Of a stretch of 37,275 bases of DNA, positions 21,601 to 33,052 are shown one piece after another. The stretch comes from Verrucomicrobiaceae bacterium (lineage in GTDB: Bacteria > Verrucomicrobiota > Verrucomicrobiia > Verrucomicrobiales > Akkermansiaceae). The stretch is from assembly GCA_027487435.1 (NCBI GenBank), contig JAIYDP010000284.1, forward strand, positions 1 to 37,275, given 5' to 3'. Position 1 is the stretch's first letter. Each line of letters opens with the position of its first letter. The translations under genes were made by a program, and so were the position numbers. The notes beneath the pieces were generated by a model. That model worked only from the letters and a program-made list of their open reading frames with translations. It was not told the DNA's origin and did no database searches.

Positions 21601-23793
21601 CAGCAGGCTGCCAATCAGCCGGATGCGAGTGCCGTTTGCGCCGCAGCACAAAAAGTGTTTCTCAGGTCTTGTGTCTAACCCCTTGCAGCTTGTTGACGGC
21701 GCTGCTGCGCATGCCGCTTGGTTCAAGCACATAAACAAAGTGCAGCGAGGTGAGCCTTGCCTCATCACCCTCCGATCCAGTGGGTTTGTGTTTTGCGTGC
21801 AATACGCTCCTGATGGCAGGCGCCTTGCTACCGCTTCCGTTGATGGATTGGGTGGTAAGGTGACTGTCTTCGACGCGCGTACGTCGGTTGAAGTAGCTGC
21901 CTTTACTTTTGCGGGCCACGTGACCAGCATCGCCTTTTCGTCTGATTCAAAGTATTGCTCGTACTGGCGACTTGAGGCTCATGTGTAACAGATTTCTTTT
22001 GGCGGCTACCTCCGATGGCGTTGTCGGTGTTTGCGATCTCATTAACGTCAAGGTCAAATCACGTGAGGCGGTAACGTCGATCCTCCAAATGGCCTGCACC
22101 TTTTCGTTCGATGGCAAGAAGGCTGTCGTTGGTACGCCTACTATCTGTGCTTACCTAGTTTGATTGCTCAGGTACCCGAGATGGCGCCCTCGCCTTGTTT
22201 GACCTCTCCACCCATCGCTACTACAAGCTCGTGTCTCTCTCACTTACAGATTCAGAGGGCCGCCCAGCTCCCATCACAGCCGTCGCAATGTCACCAGACA
22301 TGACCCGCGTTGTTGCAGGCATCACAGATGGCTCTCTTCGTCTAGTTTCCGTTAGCGGTGCCCCCTCGTTGGTTGAGCTCCGCTCCTTCAAGGCGCACAG
22401 CTCAAGAGTCAACGCCATTTCTTTTGGTCCTGACGGCGACGCGTTTTCCACCGTCTCCGTCGACTGCACGGTGAGGCTGTGGGAATTTTCAACCTGCGAG
22501 ACCGCGGCGACAGCGGCGGCATCAAACTTGTTCACTGTCAAATCGGAGGGCAAAGACGTGACCTTCTTCGCCGAGGGCGCACTCCTTTGCGTCGGGCTGC
22601 AGGTGATTCTCTCCATGCTTGCAAAGCTGGGTGGCTGACGCCGCAGGATGGGACAATCGGAGTGTGGGACGTGCGCTCAGGCGAGAGGATATTGACACTG
22701 GGGACGCATGGGGGGGCGGTCAATGGCGTGAGCGTGTCGAACAATGGCAAATACATTGTCAGTGCGTCATCGGATTGCACGACCAGAGTGCCACCCTTTT
22801 GGCGATCACTGACGCGGAAAGGTTTGGAGCGTTGCAGACAACGAGGCTGCGGAAACATTCAACGGGCACCCTAATGCATCCATCACATCCGTGTCGTACG
22901 GTGCTGATGGCAACGAAATTGCGACGGCTGCGACGGATGGATCAATCAAAATGTGGTCCGCGAGGCGAGGCGTGGAGATCATGGCGCTTGAGGGGCACAC
23001 GGAGGAGGTGTCTGCCATTCAATTCGCCCCCGACATGAGGTACATCCTCTCAATGTCCCTCTACGACGGCTCCATCCGCTTCTGGAACGTCCTGACCGGC
23101 AACGAGCTTCGCGAGAGGTCTTTCTCGTCTATTTTTTTGGCTTGTCTCGACTTCCGAGCGGACGCGGAGGCGATTGTGTCCGGTAGCTTTGATGGCTCTC
23201 TGTCGATTTGGTCGTCAGACGACTCGACAGAGTTGTTTCGCCTCGGCAAAGATCCAGAAGTGCCGACGGTTATCAATGGCGAGGTGCAGCATGACTACCA
23301 CGCCGACGCTATCACGTGCTGCCGCTTCAGCCCAGACGGAAAGATCGTAGCCTCAACGAGCTTTGATGGCACTGTCAAGTTGTGGAATGCCATCGTCGGC
23401 ACGCTGATGGTCACAGTCCGGCGTCATGAAGGGCCTGTTCGCACCTGCACCTTCTCTCGCGACGGGCGGCTGTTCTCAGCTGGGGATGACGCTGTGATTC
23501 GAATCTCAATTGCGGGCACTTTTGATGATGGAGGCTGCATTGAAGGCCACAAGGGCCCCATCAACGGCTTGTCATTCGGATCGAGCGGGCAATTTCTCTT
23601 TTCAGCGTCTGACGACAGAACTCTTCGGTGCTTCACGTTTAGTGGCACCTGGGTGCAGATTGCGCTCTTTGCAGCCCCATGCCCGCTTCGTTGCGTCGCT
23701 GCGAGCCCTCAGGAAGGGGAGGAGGAGCTGACGACTGGAGGGGCTGATGGCCAGGTGTTTCTGCTCCGGCTCTATCTTCCTGGTGAATGGTAG
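18617..23793 (+). CDS. N-myristoylated coiled-coil / NACHT-type NTPase / WD40 protein
   Basis: Exons: 18617-18914, 18947-21000, 21036-21194, 21231-21554, 21589-21654, 21689-21951, 21992-22131, 22172-22602, 22647-22787, 22822-23793; 1615 residues. The N-terminus MGSGASAS fits the N-myristoylation signal (Gly2, Ser6). Residues about 60-190 form a coiled coil and a Pro-rich linker follows. The STAND NTPase has a P-loop, VHGAAGMGKTHF (about residue 355), and Walker B RLVLVVDAVDRV. A Lys/Arg/Glu helix interrupts it (RRRDKELLEKKAREEREK). The helical segment FGLSESELIEMM resembles the same part of NPHP3. The C-terminal 700 residues hold about 12 WD40 repeats (DGTIGVWDVRSG, DGSIKMWSARRG, DGTVKLWNAIVG). 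The first junction (18915-18946) needs a GC-AG intron, which keeps the heptads in register. An alternative last exon running to about 23917 would overlap the next gene and is not preferred. Confidence 0.88.
18915..18946 (+). other. Candidate GC-AG intron in the NACHT-WD40 gene
   Basis: A 32-nt intron with donor AAG/GCAAGC, the same context as the MCM10 case, GCTCAC branch-like motif and acceptor TGTAAG. It joins ELRENE to AHLTRTLEAAEATL, keeping the coiled-coil heptads continuous. A GT alternative (18942-18970, 29 nt) would insert a hydrophobic break. Confidence 0.65.
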
Positions 23794-23821
23794 GTGCGAC
23801 AAGTTTACTCCAGCGCACCAC

Positions 23822-25895
23822 CTAACAGATTGCAATGGCATCATTGTTGTCCAACCCTTGACGGATTGTAAGGCCGCTTCCAACAGTGGCTCCGAGCGGC
23901 TTGTCGACCCGAACTAACTGCGCCGAGATGTCATCCTGCCTCGTAACCGGCGCATCGACAATGCATTCTCCGACGACGTCGTTGTCTTCGCAGGGGCACT
24001 GCAAAGAGTCTCCTTCTATCATGGACGAATGCATGCAAGTAGAACTGTGGCGTCAGGCTGAGGATGGAAAGATCAGACAAGATCTCTTGATCATTCCGCA
24101 TGATCACGAAGCGGAAGTCATCTGACACCTCCACTCCATCAAAGTTGAACTCACTTGCGCCTGTGGAAACATCCTTTGCGCTTACGATAGCGTGTGCTCG
24201 TTCGCGTTGCGTGACTTCCCCAATAATCCCGATAGCTCCAACGTGCGTGACTTCTCGACGCCACCGTACCCTCACGGCAATGACGTTCCGAACTTGTCGA
24301 ATGATGGCGCCGTCGGCTGAAGCAGTCGCGAAGTACTCCGTGTATGTCCGCTGCGTTTTGCTGAGGGCGACTGATCCGTCCAGGCACCGAACACTCGCCT
24401 CAACAGCCTCTGACGCTGACGAGACGAGCTTTGCGAAAATGGCCCAACAACTGGCCAAGAAAGCAGGCCTATTTGGGCCTGATGGCGCTGCAAAGATGAC
24501 AACGTTGGAAGGGTGTTGACGGAGGAAGCTCTGGACCTCCCCACAGAGGGCGAAGAGTCGCCGCAGGGGAAGGATGCCTCCCTCTGCCATTCGCTGCGGC
24601 ACACAGCGCAAATTTTTCCTTTGCTCAAAACTCTTGGTGCAGTAGAAGAGGGCATAGTGGTCCCTATATTGATCCTGCGCATGAAGCTGCAAAGCTTTTG
24701 CAAAGTCAGCCCTAAGGAGTTAGTGTAGCAGTATCAGATTGACCCCGCCATCGAATTCGTGGGGAAGCTCAGTAACAGCGAGGGGGAAAACGAGGCGATG
24801 CGGATTTTGCTCGAGTCGCCGTTCCTCCTCGCCGACACCGACCAGCGGCGAGGCACCGACGGCTCGAGAGAGACGGGCAGCTCGACGCTGCAGCGAACAG
24901 CACGGCCCCTTAGGGTGTCTTCTAGAGCCGAAATCCACCCAATGCATTGCTCGGGCGTCGTTGTTGAAAAACAGAAGCTTCGAATGACGAGATCACGGGG
25001 GCAGCGTGCGACGATGGAAAAGTGCGTCGGGTCATCAGGAGCGACGTGAAAGCGCTGAATTGCGGCAGGAGTTGGCCCTACACAAACTTCGTCAACGCGA
25101 ACGACTCTGTCGCGCCACAACATCGCCGACGACGACAAAAGGATTACAAAGCGACTGTGTGTTGACCCGCAGCCTGCGTGAGTGTATTTTTGAACAACGC
25201 CGTAATGGACGATTTGACTGTTCGCCAGACAAGGATGCTCGATTTCATATTCAGAATTTGCAGGTAGCGCGGCTGCAATCTCTGGAACAGCCATGACGGC
25301 AGCGAATTCGTTTGGGAAGAGGCTGCGAGAAAGGATTGCCGCGAAAGCAGCCTCGTCAGACCTGTCCGATTTTACTATGGCTGCGAAATTGCTCATCGTT
25401 GATTTGAACGGACTCGCCAGCAAGACTTTGAAGTCTCGGAATGAAAGCTCAACAGACCAGAGGGGATGAGAGTCCGCGGTCAGGTGAGCTGGGAGGACGA
25501 GGCGGATGTCCGACACAGTGCAATCTCGACAAAACCAGAAGTGGATTTGCCGGTTAAAGATGAGCTTCCCAGTAAAGTCAAAATCCCTTACAACCTCAAA
25601 TCGACGCAAAACCCATCTAGAGAGGCTTGCTTGAAGGACAAGAAGCTGAAACGGTGGCATGAACACAGGTGTCAAATTCGCGGCTATGACAATCTTGTTT
25701 ATGGAAGTCTCTCAAACAGTACACCCTGCTATGAGCTTCAATGCACAATTGTGAACACTCATGAGCACCGCAATTCTCGCCGTCCCTTTCGCAAGCAGTG
25801 GATGAGACACGGACAACTCTCCATGTTTGTGCATGCCTTAGCCGAACCGGGCGAGAGGATATCTTCTCAACGAGAGAGTCGCAGAGAAACGACAT
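23822..25895 (-). CDS. PH-PH-auxilin/PTEN-like pseudophosphatase protein (5' end uncertain)
   Basis: Secure exons: about 24744-25660, 24027-24711, 23822-23998, with introns of 28 and 32 nt. A first exon at 25848-25895 (MSFLCDSLVEKISS) and a second from 25816 are likely, but the junctions between 25660 and 25816 are unresolved. First PH-like domain: SRWVLRRFE, then WSVELSFRDFKVLLASP. A 30-nt in-frame piece after LRRFE may be a further intron. Second PH domain: HYGVVQKYTHAG, ending CIGWISALEDTL. The auxilin/GAK-type phosphatase fold follows: ADFAKALQLHAQDQYRDHY, ILPLRRLFALCGEVQSFL, VVIFAAPSGPNRPAF. The HCxxGxxR active site is AAPSGPNR, so His and Cys are lost and the domain is catalytically dead. 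A C2-like domain ends the protein. Phosphoinositide binding in clathrin or endocytic traffic is inferred; no J domain or kinase is seen. Confidence 0.75.
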
Positions 25896-26027
25896 GTCCG
25901 AGTCCGTTTGTGCACAAACTGCTGTGGACCCCGTCCCATCCGCGCGATGTGGACAACTGTACATCTGACTTAACAAACTGTTCCTTGCGGCGATTCATTA
26001 GCGCAACCGTCCAAGAACCGCTCGGTC

Positions 26028-26450
26028 ATGTCCGCAGATTGTGTGCAGCCTTGCACGCGAAATGTGTACCGCAGGCACGACTATCGCCCTGATACAAAGA
26101 CGCCATACGAGAAAACTCTGCTAGAGTCTCCTACGCGCCCCTCTTCTCGGGGATGGCACACAAGCGAAGAGCTCCGTGACGAGTTCGCGAGAAATCGCCT
26201 TGTACCCCCTTTGCTGCTTTTTTATTTGATTCGTTGATTGCGTTTCACTAGTTTTCTCTCATGACGAAAGGACTCTCGTGGTAGCTCACGCAGCCCGCAG
26301 TCGGAGCAGAGAACGTCTCCCGCTTTGGATTTTCTCGAGAGGACTCGCCTTCCGACTCGTGGGTCGTCGAGGTCTCCGAGCTCTACCGCCAAGAGTGGCA
26401 ACTCTGCTGCGTCATCTCCTGCTAAGAGTAGCGCGTCTCCGGCCAAATAG
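26028..26450 (+). CDS. Small hypothetical protein, 117 residues
   Basis: Exons: 26028-26201 and 26271-26450, joined in phase 0 over a 69-nt GT-AG intron. The N-terminal half is polar with Tyr/His/Pro (YRRHDYRPDTKTPYEKTLLE) and the C-terminal half is a Ser/Ala/Pro/Lys tail (SSPAKSSASPAK). No signal peptide, membrane segment or known domain. Codon use in the tail and the exact splice suggest a real gene. Compact proteins of this look include microtubule-lumen (MIP) proteins, but that is speculation. Confidence 0.55.
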
Positions 26451-26515
26451 GAACCGGCGATCGTTTGTAATGTACTTGTATGAGAGCCATGAGAATGCTT
26501 ACATCAGTGGTCCCA

Positions 26516-28501
26516 CTAATGCATGTTGCGAATCGATTCCGTCACAGAGCGCTCCGTTGCCGTCCTTCTGATATGTTATTGTGGCTCCAACAACTCCTAC
26601 CTGATCGCGTTGGATGAACGCACAAGATCCACCTGGATGAGTTGGCCGCGACGAGCCGCTTCATTGGCTTTGCGCTCCAAAGTCAACCGCACGGGGGTTC
26701 CAGCCGGCCCCAGTAAGAGTCTCCGCACCATTTCCATATTGGCAGCGTTCACGTCCTTGCCATTGATGGCGCGAATGATGTCATTCTTTGCAACACGACC
26801 TGAACGTTCAGCTGGACCATCCCTGGGGATGCGCTGAATAATAAGCTCGTCATTCTTTCCATTGGTGACGACAATTCCAACGCCACATTCGTTCAGCTCC
26901 CCAACGGCATCAACGTTCGCTGACGATTGCCTGACGGACATTGCAGCAATGGTCTGGCGATTCGACCCGTACTTCGATTCGGCCAGTCCACTGGACGTAA
27001 ACCCTCTGATGACTTTGACGCGACGAGGAAGAGGATGCCGCTTTGACGTCACCAACAAGTCAACTGTTGTACCGATCGGACCCTGGACAATCTCCTTCAC
27101 GGAGCTGAAAGCCATTCCTGTTATCTTACGGTCGTCCACCTCCGTGACAATGTCCCCCACCATGAGCTCCCCGCATATATCGGCAGGCCCTCCTTGCACG
27201 ATGCTTTTAATGACATAGCCAGCTTTTCCTTGCAGAGGATTTAACACCGCACCAATGCCGCCCATCTTGATTTTACCCTCTGCTGTCGTGTACAGTTCGG
27301 CCACAAGAGGAGCCTCAGGAGGAGGACGCTCGTCGTAAGCAGATTGAAGAAAAGATGCAGGAAGGGGCTCGTACTGGGATAAGTGCATAGATTTACGGCT
27401 TTCTGAGACTTGAGAGCCTCCGTTCAATACCCTGCCAGAGACATCACTCCTGCGGCGCAAGTCATCGATAACGGGCGCTTCTTGGCTGCTGCGAGAAGGT
27501 GCCCCATTCATCTTAACGGCCTCCCTGTGCGATTGATCCGATGGAAGAGTTGTGGGCAGACTGAGCCGAGCACTTTCAGGCCTTCGCACGGCCGGCACTT
27601 GTTTAGTTGGTTTAGACGGGCTCGTGGTGGACATGGTTGATAGCTTTGGCGGCCTTCTCGTGATCTTAACAGAAAACGACTCAGTCACACCAGGGCGCTG
27701 AAACCTCAGTACGACGGAGGAGCCAACGGGGCCGACGATCAGAGGACGGACATCCTGAATTCCTTTTCCAATTGTAGGGGTCTCATCGACGGCCACGAGG
27801 AAGTCGCCGACTCGAATAAGCTCGCAGGCTTTGGCTGGTCCACCCTCCGTAAGTGATACGATTTGAAACCTGCCATAGTTGTCTCCAGATATGCTCAGAC
27901 CGACCCCGCTACTTTCTTTTGACTGTTCTTTTGACTGCAGAGCGACTGCACCCGCTGCGTCCTTCATAGGCATTTCTGATATGAATGACTTGACCTGCAC
28001 GACGGGTTTGGGAGATAGAGGAGCGGCCTGTTGGATGGATAAGTTTGCTGTCGAACCCGTGGGAAGTTCTCGAGGCTGCTGCTTCTTTCCTATATCGCTA
28101 GATGGCTTCAGAACATCACTGCTTCCAGTGGAGATAGGTTTGGAGGATTTTTGCAATGGCTTCTCAGAGTTTGAACTTCCGTTGGCGATGGCAGCTAATT
28201 GTGCGGCTGTGGCGCCTGTGATGGGAACAAGGAGGCCATTTGCAGTTCGTACAAAATGAAGATCATACGTATCACTTTCGCGAAGAAAAGTCAGGGTCAG
28301 AGTGGATCCCGAGTCCCCAGGAATCAAATCCTTTACAGTCGCAGGGTTGGCGCCAAGCAAGAACTTGCCGTCGACTTTCTGAAGCACGTCTCCATGCCGC
28401 ACAATTTTCGTCTTCGCTGCTGCACCATTCGGATTGACAGACTGGACAACAATTCGACCGATCTCGTTCAGGCCAAGCGACAAACCCAAGGAGACCGCCA
28501 T
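26516..28501 (-). CDS. Four-PDZ-domain scaffold protein
   Basis: Exons: 26601-28501 and 26516-26567; 650 residues, with a 33-nt intron near the end (donor AG/GTAGGA) that adds a short basic tail. PDZ1 sits at the start (IGRIVVQSVNPNGAAAK; GDVLQKVDG). PDZ2 is near residues 200-290 (GVGLSISGDNYGRFQIVSL; GDFLVAVDETP). PDZ3 is near 410-510 (GIGAVLNPL; GDIVTEVDDRKI). PDZ4 is near 535-625 (GVGIVVTNG; KNDIIRAINGKDV). Linkers are Ser/Pro/Lys-rich. There is no signal peptide or enzyme domain, so a cytosolic scaffold binding C-terminal peptides is inferred. If the intron is retained, the protein stops at 26597 after AIR. Confidence 0.9.
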
Positions 28502-28707
28502 CAAAATCGCTCAAACTTAAAGACACGTCAGTCTTTCGTTAGCTTTTCAAAGTTTTTGTACTTTCGAGTACCTCCCCGGGAAATCAATGATGGAATAGAA
28601 AAAAGATCTCCATCAGCAAATAATTTTCAATTTTCAATAGGAAACAACACGATGCTCGAGAGAGGTCAAATTGATTTGACTTGACCTTGACATCGGTCAC
28701 CGTGCCC

Positions 28708-29927
28708 ATGGTTTTTCACAATTACAGGAATGGCAGGTTGGTCCATTATTCGATGGATATCCTTGTGAAAGGCGGGTTCCTCAACTTTCGGTCGTCAGCT
28801 ACTAGCCCTAGAGTGCTTGTCACTGTCTCGGTCTTTGTTGTTCTAGGCATTTTGTATGCGCTCGGGATCTGTAATCCAGACCAACTGTCCATCTATGGCC
28901 AAGATTTCTGCGTCTACAAAGTGCCTGTCCAAGAGGGTCTTCTGTTTGGGTCATTGCTGTCCTTCTTGCTTGGAATGCTCACAACTTCGTCATACAATCG
29001 ATGGTGGGCTCAACGGAACCTGCTCCAGCAGCTGTTCGGACGAACGGCGGAGCTTGCATTTCTCGGCGGTGCCCATGTATTTATCTCATTGAATTGCTGA
29101 TTGCACCAGCTCGATTGTGCAAGCCCGCTTGGCGACAGAACACGTAGGCTCTTAGTCCGTTATGCCCTTCTTTGCCAAGGATTTCTCTATGTTCAAGTGT
29201 GCGGGAAGAAAAAGAAGGGTGAAATTAGTGCGATGTTGAAAGAGCGCAGAATTCTCCTTGATAGTGAGGAGAAAGCGTTGGAGGGATGCCCTTCCAAAAT
29301 CAATGCGGTCGCTCAGTGGATGACCACACTCGTTGCAAATGCGCATCAAGACGATCTTTTTAGGGCACCTCAGCAGACAACGGTTCTTGTTGTTCAAAGT
29401 ACGGCCCATCGCTTTGAATGTGTGACCTTTTAGGTGCTGTTAACGGCCTAAGAGCGTCGTGCGTCGACGTTGTCATGCACATTCAAACACAGATCCCATA
29501 CCCTTACGTCCACGTTGTGACTCTGCTTGTCAACGTGCACTGCCTGTTGCTCTGTTTCACAGCCGGGACCGTCATAGGGGAAAACATTTGGACGTCAACC
29601 AAGGGTGGCGTTGCGCTAGGGGTTATCATTTTGTTCTTCGCAACAACAGCTTTTCAAGTTGTCCTCGAGATCGTCAGGATCATCGAGAATCCGTTCAGTG
29701 ACGACAGCATTAACTTTCCTCTTGATCAGTACTTGGAAAACTCGTATCTGTCAAGCCAGTGGCTGCTTGACCACCCTGTCAATCCCCCCGATGACCGAGC
29801 TGAGGATGATCAAGGAAGGCTTGTCGCCGTTTCGCCGAGGCCGTCCTCTTCGACGCCGCTGCTTCGTGCAAAGGTTGATGTGTCCGGAGTTGAACTTCAA
29901 TCTCCGAAGCATGTTTGTGAAGCATAG
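28708..29927 (+). CDS. Bestrophin-like anion channel, copy A
   Basis: Exons: 28708-29076, 29110-29398, 29434-29927; 383 residues, introns of 33 and 35 nt. Hydrophobic helices near residues 30-55 (VLVTVSVFVVLGILYALGI) and 75-95 are followed by the bestrophin/UPF0187 landmark SYNRWWAQRNLLQQLFGR. A cytosolic helical part (RLLVRYALLCQGFLYVQV, KINAVAQWMTTLV) leads to the second membrane block YPYVHVVTLLVNVHCLLLCF and FFATTAFQVVLEIVRIIENPF. The tail is Ser/Pro-rich. Bestrophins are pentameric anion channels; substrate and membrane are unknown here. It is the paralogue of the gene ending at 30020. An upstream start at 28684 is possible. Confidence 0.86.
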
Positions 29928-30019
29928 CTGTCCTCATAAGAATCTGTACTTGACAGTTACAATGATAATGTAACCTAGATTACGTAGCTTAAATAAAGAG
30001 AGTCGCATTGTTGCCACCG

Positions 30020-31133
30020 CTATGTCGTCATTGGTGCTTCTATGGGCTTCGATTGCAACCAATCGCACGACGAGATGGTGTTATAGAGGTAGAGATCCGT
30101 TGGGAAGTTGTTGCATTCGTCGTTGAACGGGTTCTGAATAATTCGAACGATCTCAATAACAACTTGAAACGCAGTTGTGGAGAAAATCAAAAGAATATAT
30201 CCAATCGCGATCTCAAACTTCTCCGCGCTGTAGAATCCCGTGCCGATGACCGTGCCTGTAATGACGCAGAGCAACAGGCAGTTGAGGTTGACCAGGAGAA
30301 CGACGACATGAACGTACGGGTAAGGAATCTGCGTCTGCGCGTGCATCATCACATCCGCACACGCCCCGCGCAACCCGCTAATGGCGTCTTGTTTGTCAGA
30401 GTCCAATGGGCACAAGTGGTTACTCTGCAGCAACAGCGTGCTGGTTTCAACAGGCTCGATGATGAGACCACAGCCAACGGAGTCCGACAGCACAGCCGAC
30501 ATCCATTGTGCAACCGCGTTGATTTTCGCTGGACAATCCTCAAGCGCCTTCGTTTCCTCCGACGTTATCAAATCGCACGCGCGGAGTAAAGAAAGAATCT
30601 CCTCTCGCTTCTTCTCCCCGCATATTTGAGTGTAGAGAAGGCCCTGACACAGAACTGCATACCGCTTGAGGCGATGGCGCATCGAAAGGCTACGTGGGTG
30701 CCCTCTTTTCATCTGAGCAAATTTAGAATGTGGCAAGACGTTTGCATAATACGAAAGAGCCAGAAAGATATGTCACTTCTGCTGTACGACCGAAAAGAGA
30801 CTGAAGAAGCAGCCGTTGGTTCCACCATCGCTGGTAACTCGACGTCGTAAGCATCCCGAGCAGGAATGCAAGCAGAGCTTGAAAATAGAGACCTTTCTCG
30901 ACAGCTATTTGGATGAAACAGAAGTTGCTCCCGTAATACGAGACTGACCTGCGATTGCAGACTCCTAGAGCATACAAAGTGCCGAGGGCAGTGAACACCA
31001 AGACAAAGAACAAAACGCGAAGGCTTAAGGCCGCTCTAGGATAGAGAAAGCCGAGTTTCAAAAGATGGTCGAACGAGTACGCAACTAGCTTGTCGTTGCG
31101 AAACCGAAGCCCGAACCATCCCTGCTCTTCCAT
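30020..31133 (-). CDS. Bestrophin-like anion channel, copy B
   Basis: Exons: 30753-31133 and 30020-30712; 357 residues, one 40-nt intron. Aligns throughout with copy A: LGTLYALGVCN, LLGMLTTSSYQRWWNQRLLL, AVLCQGLLYTQICG, KINAVAQWMSAVL, QIPYPYVHVVVLLVNLNCLL, TTAFQVVIEIVRIIQNPFND. The intron in copy B lies close to the first intron of copy A, while copy A's second intron is absent here. It lacks copy A's Ser/Pro-rich tail and ends IEAPMTT. Its stop faces that of copy A across 92 bp, so the pair is an inverted tail-to-tail duplication. Confidence 0.86.
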
Positions 31134-31184
31134 CAAGCCGTCGCTGGTGACTCAAAAAGGTAATTCGCTACTGTTAGAGCTTGT

Positions 31185-32922
31185 TTACTGTTTGAACCAA
31201 TCCGCAAGCGGAATGCGAACATAGCTGTTACAGCAAGCGGGAACATGAGTGGTGCCCTTCCCGTTTTCAAAAGCAATGACCATGTCGGACTTCGAAGGAT
31301 CGAAAACAACCGAAATGATCGTGTTGCCTGTGGGGGCCTTGCCAAGTCAGCGAGGACATCGAGATTTCTACAGGGCACTTGTGGAAGGCATCCGGAGTGG
31401 ACCCCCCCTTGTCGCCGATCAATGCGGTGATCATCGCCACATCTGCGACTCCCATCTTGTGTCCAGCTGACTGAAACTGAACCAGGGATTCGTGAACAAG
31501 ATCGTAACGAACCTGAGAATCACTACTTGGCGAATTCTTGTTCATTGCAGTCTTCAAGAAAGTTGGATCATAAGCATGATTGGTTCTCCACACTGCATCG
31601 TTCATGGGGAAGCCGTTGTGGACCATCTTCCCATTGGCATCGGGAATCAAGCTCTCTGCCTCGCGGCTATCGTCGTCTCCAAATACGGCGGTGTAGCTGA
31701 CAGCTGTCAGATCGATCGACAGGTTGCAGTACTTTGCGCAGTTCTCCAGAGCAACGGCCTTGCGGTCCTTGGCAGAACCGATCAAGTGATTAATGCCGAG
31801 GGTGTTGCCAGTCTCCTGCGACGAGTTAGAGGGGATTGAAAATCATTCGGACCTTCCAAACAGCTAAAACTTCCTCAATCGTCGACGCGCGCTCCATGAC
31901 AGAGCGAAGTCGCAGCACCCATGGCGTGCCGTCAAGAGTTTCTCTCTTGTTGTCATCGCCACTCTCGCCGACAGACACGCCAGTGGAGCTCATGCCAGCG
32001 AGGGCGCCGTAGAGTCCAGCAAATCCGACGCCAACATGGGGCGTGGCGACTCCTCGCCACAGAGTTATCAGCTTGTTCTTCGCGATACCAGTGCCCCACG
32101 CCCAGTCAAGATTGCGAGACTTTGGGTCAATGAAATAAAGACAAAGGGGCATACCGTGATGACGCGGCCATCTTCGGTTCGTGAACCCCACACGCCAACT
32201 TGGGAGCATCTCCTTTGCAAGAAAGAAGGAAGATTGGAGAAGAAGGATGACACAGACGACTTCATTGTGGAGACATCAAAGTGGGGGAAGTGGGTCTTCA
32301 ACTCGCTGTTTCGTTAGAAAGTAGGTGGCCAACAAAACTCGATCAGAAGCCATTCGATGTCGTGGCCAACGTCACCGGGGAACGAGGCAATAACCCACGC
32401 TCGGCTCATCAACGTAGCAACCTCGGCATCGCCGGCGGCTTTGCAGCCGTCATGCAAACCTCTGAGCTCTTCCCTAAACTCTTGCGGCAGAGCAGGCAGG
32501 ACATGCTTTTGAAACTGAAGATCCAGGAAGAGTTCAAGAGCCTTTCGCTCAAGCTTTCAAAATTAAGGTCAAAACACGTGCGATTACAGCACTCGGAACT
32601 TGAGATCCGAGTAGAGCTTCGTAAGAGAATCTGCTCTCATTGACAAGGAGAGCGCAATAGTCGTAACCGATTTGATAGCGGGTTTTCCCACGCAAGTCGA
32701 TGAGGTAGATAGGATCCTAGACTCTTAGATGCAAACCCTCAGTCAGACTTCGTATCCGGTTGCAGTGAAGGCATAGAGATCTGCTTGTCCCGAAGCAGCT
32801 GACTTCACTTTTTGGCTAGAAATCACATCCACAATGGAAGGAGTGGGGAATGGCTGGTTCCGAGGGATTGGAATCGCGCTACAGAAAACGGCAAGAGTTG
32901 CAAGCAGAAAAATCGCTGGCAT
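31185..32922 (-). CDS. Secreted C45 / acyltransferase-like N-terminal-nucleophile hydrolase
   Basis: Exons: 32749-32922, 32600-32716, about 32370-32553, 32155-about 32320, 31853-32119, 31372-31815, 31185-31337. The join near 32320-32370 is unresolved. A signal peptide (MPAIFLLATLAVFCSAIP) is followed by YLIDLRGKTRYQIGYDY and a helical propeptide-like region. The probable nucleophile Cys comes next in RRCSQVGVWGSRTEDG, then RNLDWAWGTGI, GFAGLYGALAGMSSTGVSVG, NTLGINHLIGSAKDRKAVAL, AVFGDDDSREAE, and a C-terminal NTIISVVFDPSKSDMVIAFE. This is the pattern of the C45 acyltransferase superfamily (penicillin acyltransferase, acid-ceramidase relatives), which cleave amide-linked acyl groups after self-processing before the Cys. 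The substrate is unknown; a secreted or lysosomal lipid amidase is inferred. Confidence 0.8.
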
Positions 32923-33052
32923 TGGCGAGATAACAGATTGTTTAATGACTGTTATCTGTCCACAAACTCGTGTCGACACATGTCATGTGCGACACTGAGA
33001 CAAACGATAGGACACATTCAGTTTGCAAGATCTTTTTCTGCGCTGCACTCCC

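Noticed and set aside
25466..26092. Plus-strand frame of 208 codons opposite the PH-domain gene
   Set aside because: It is antisense to the first PH-like domain and overlaps the start of the gene at 26028; no domain content.
32281..32370. A precise intron in the C45-like gene between the SFPGDVGHDIEWLL block and THFPHFDV
   Set aside because: Both a 69-nt GT-AG and a 45-nt GC-AG solution keep the frame and neither is clearly supported by family conservation, so no coordinates are claimed.
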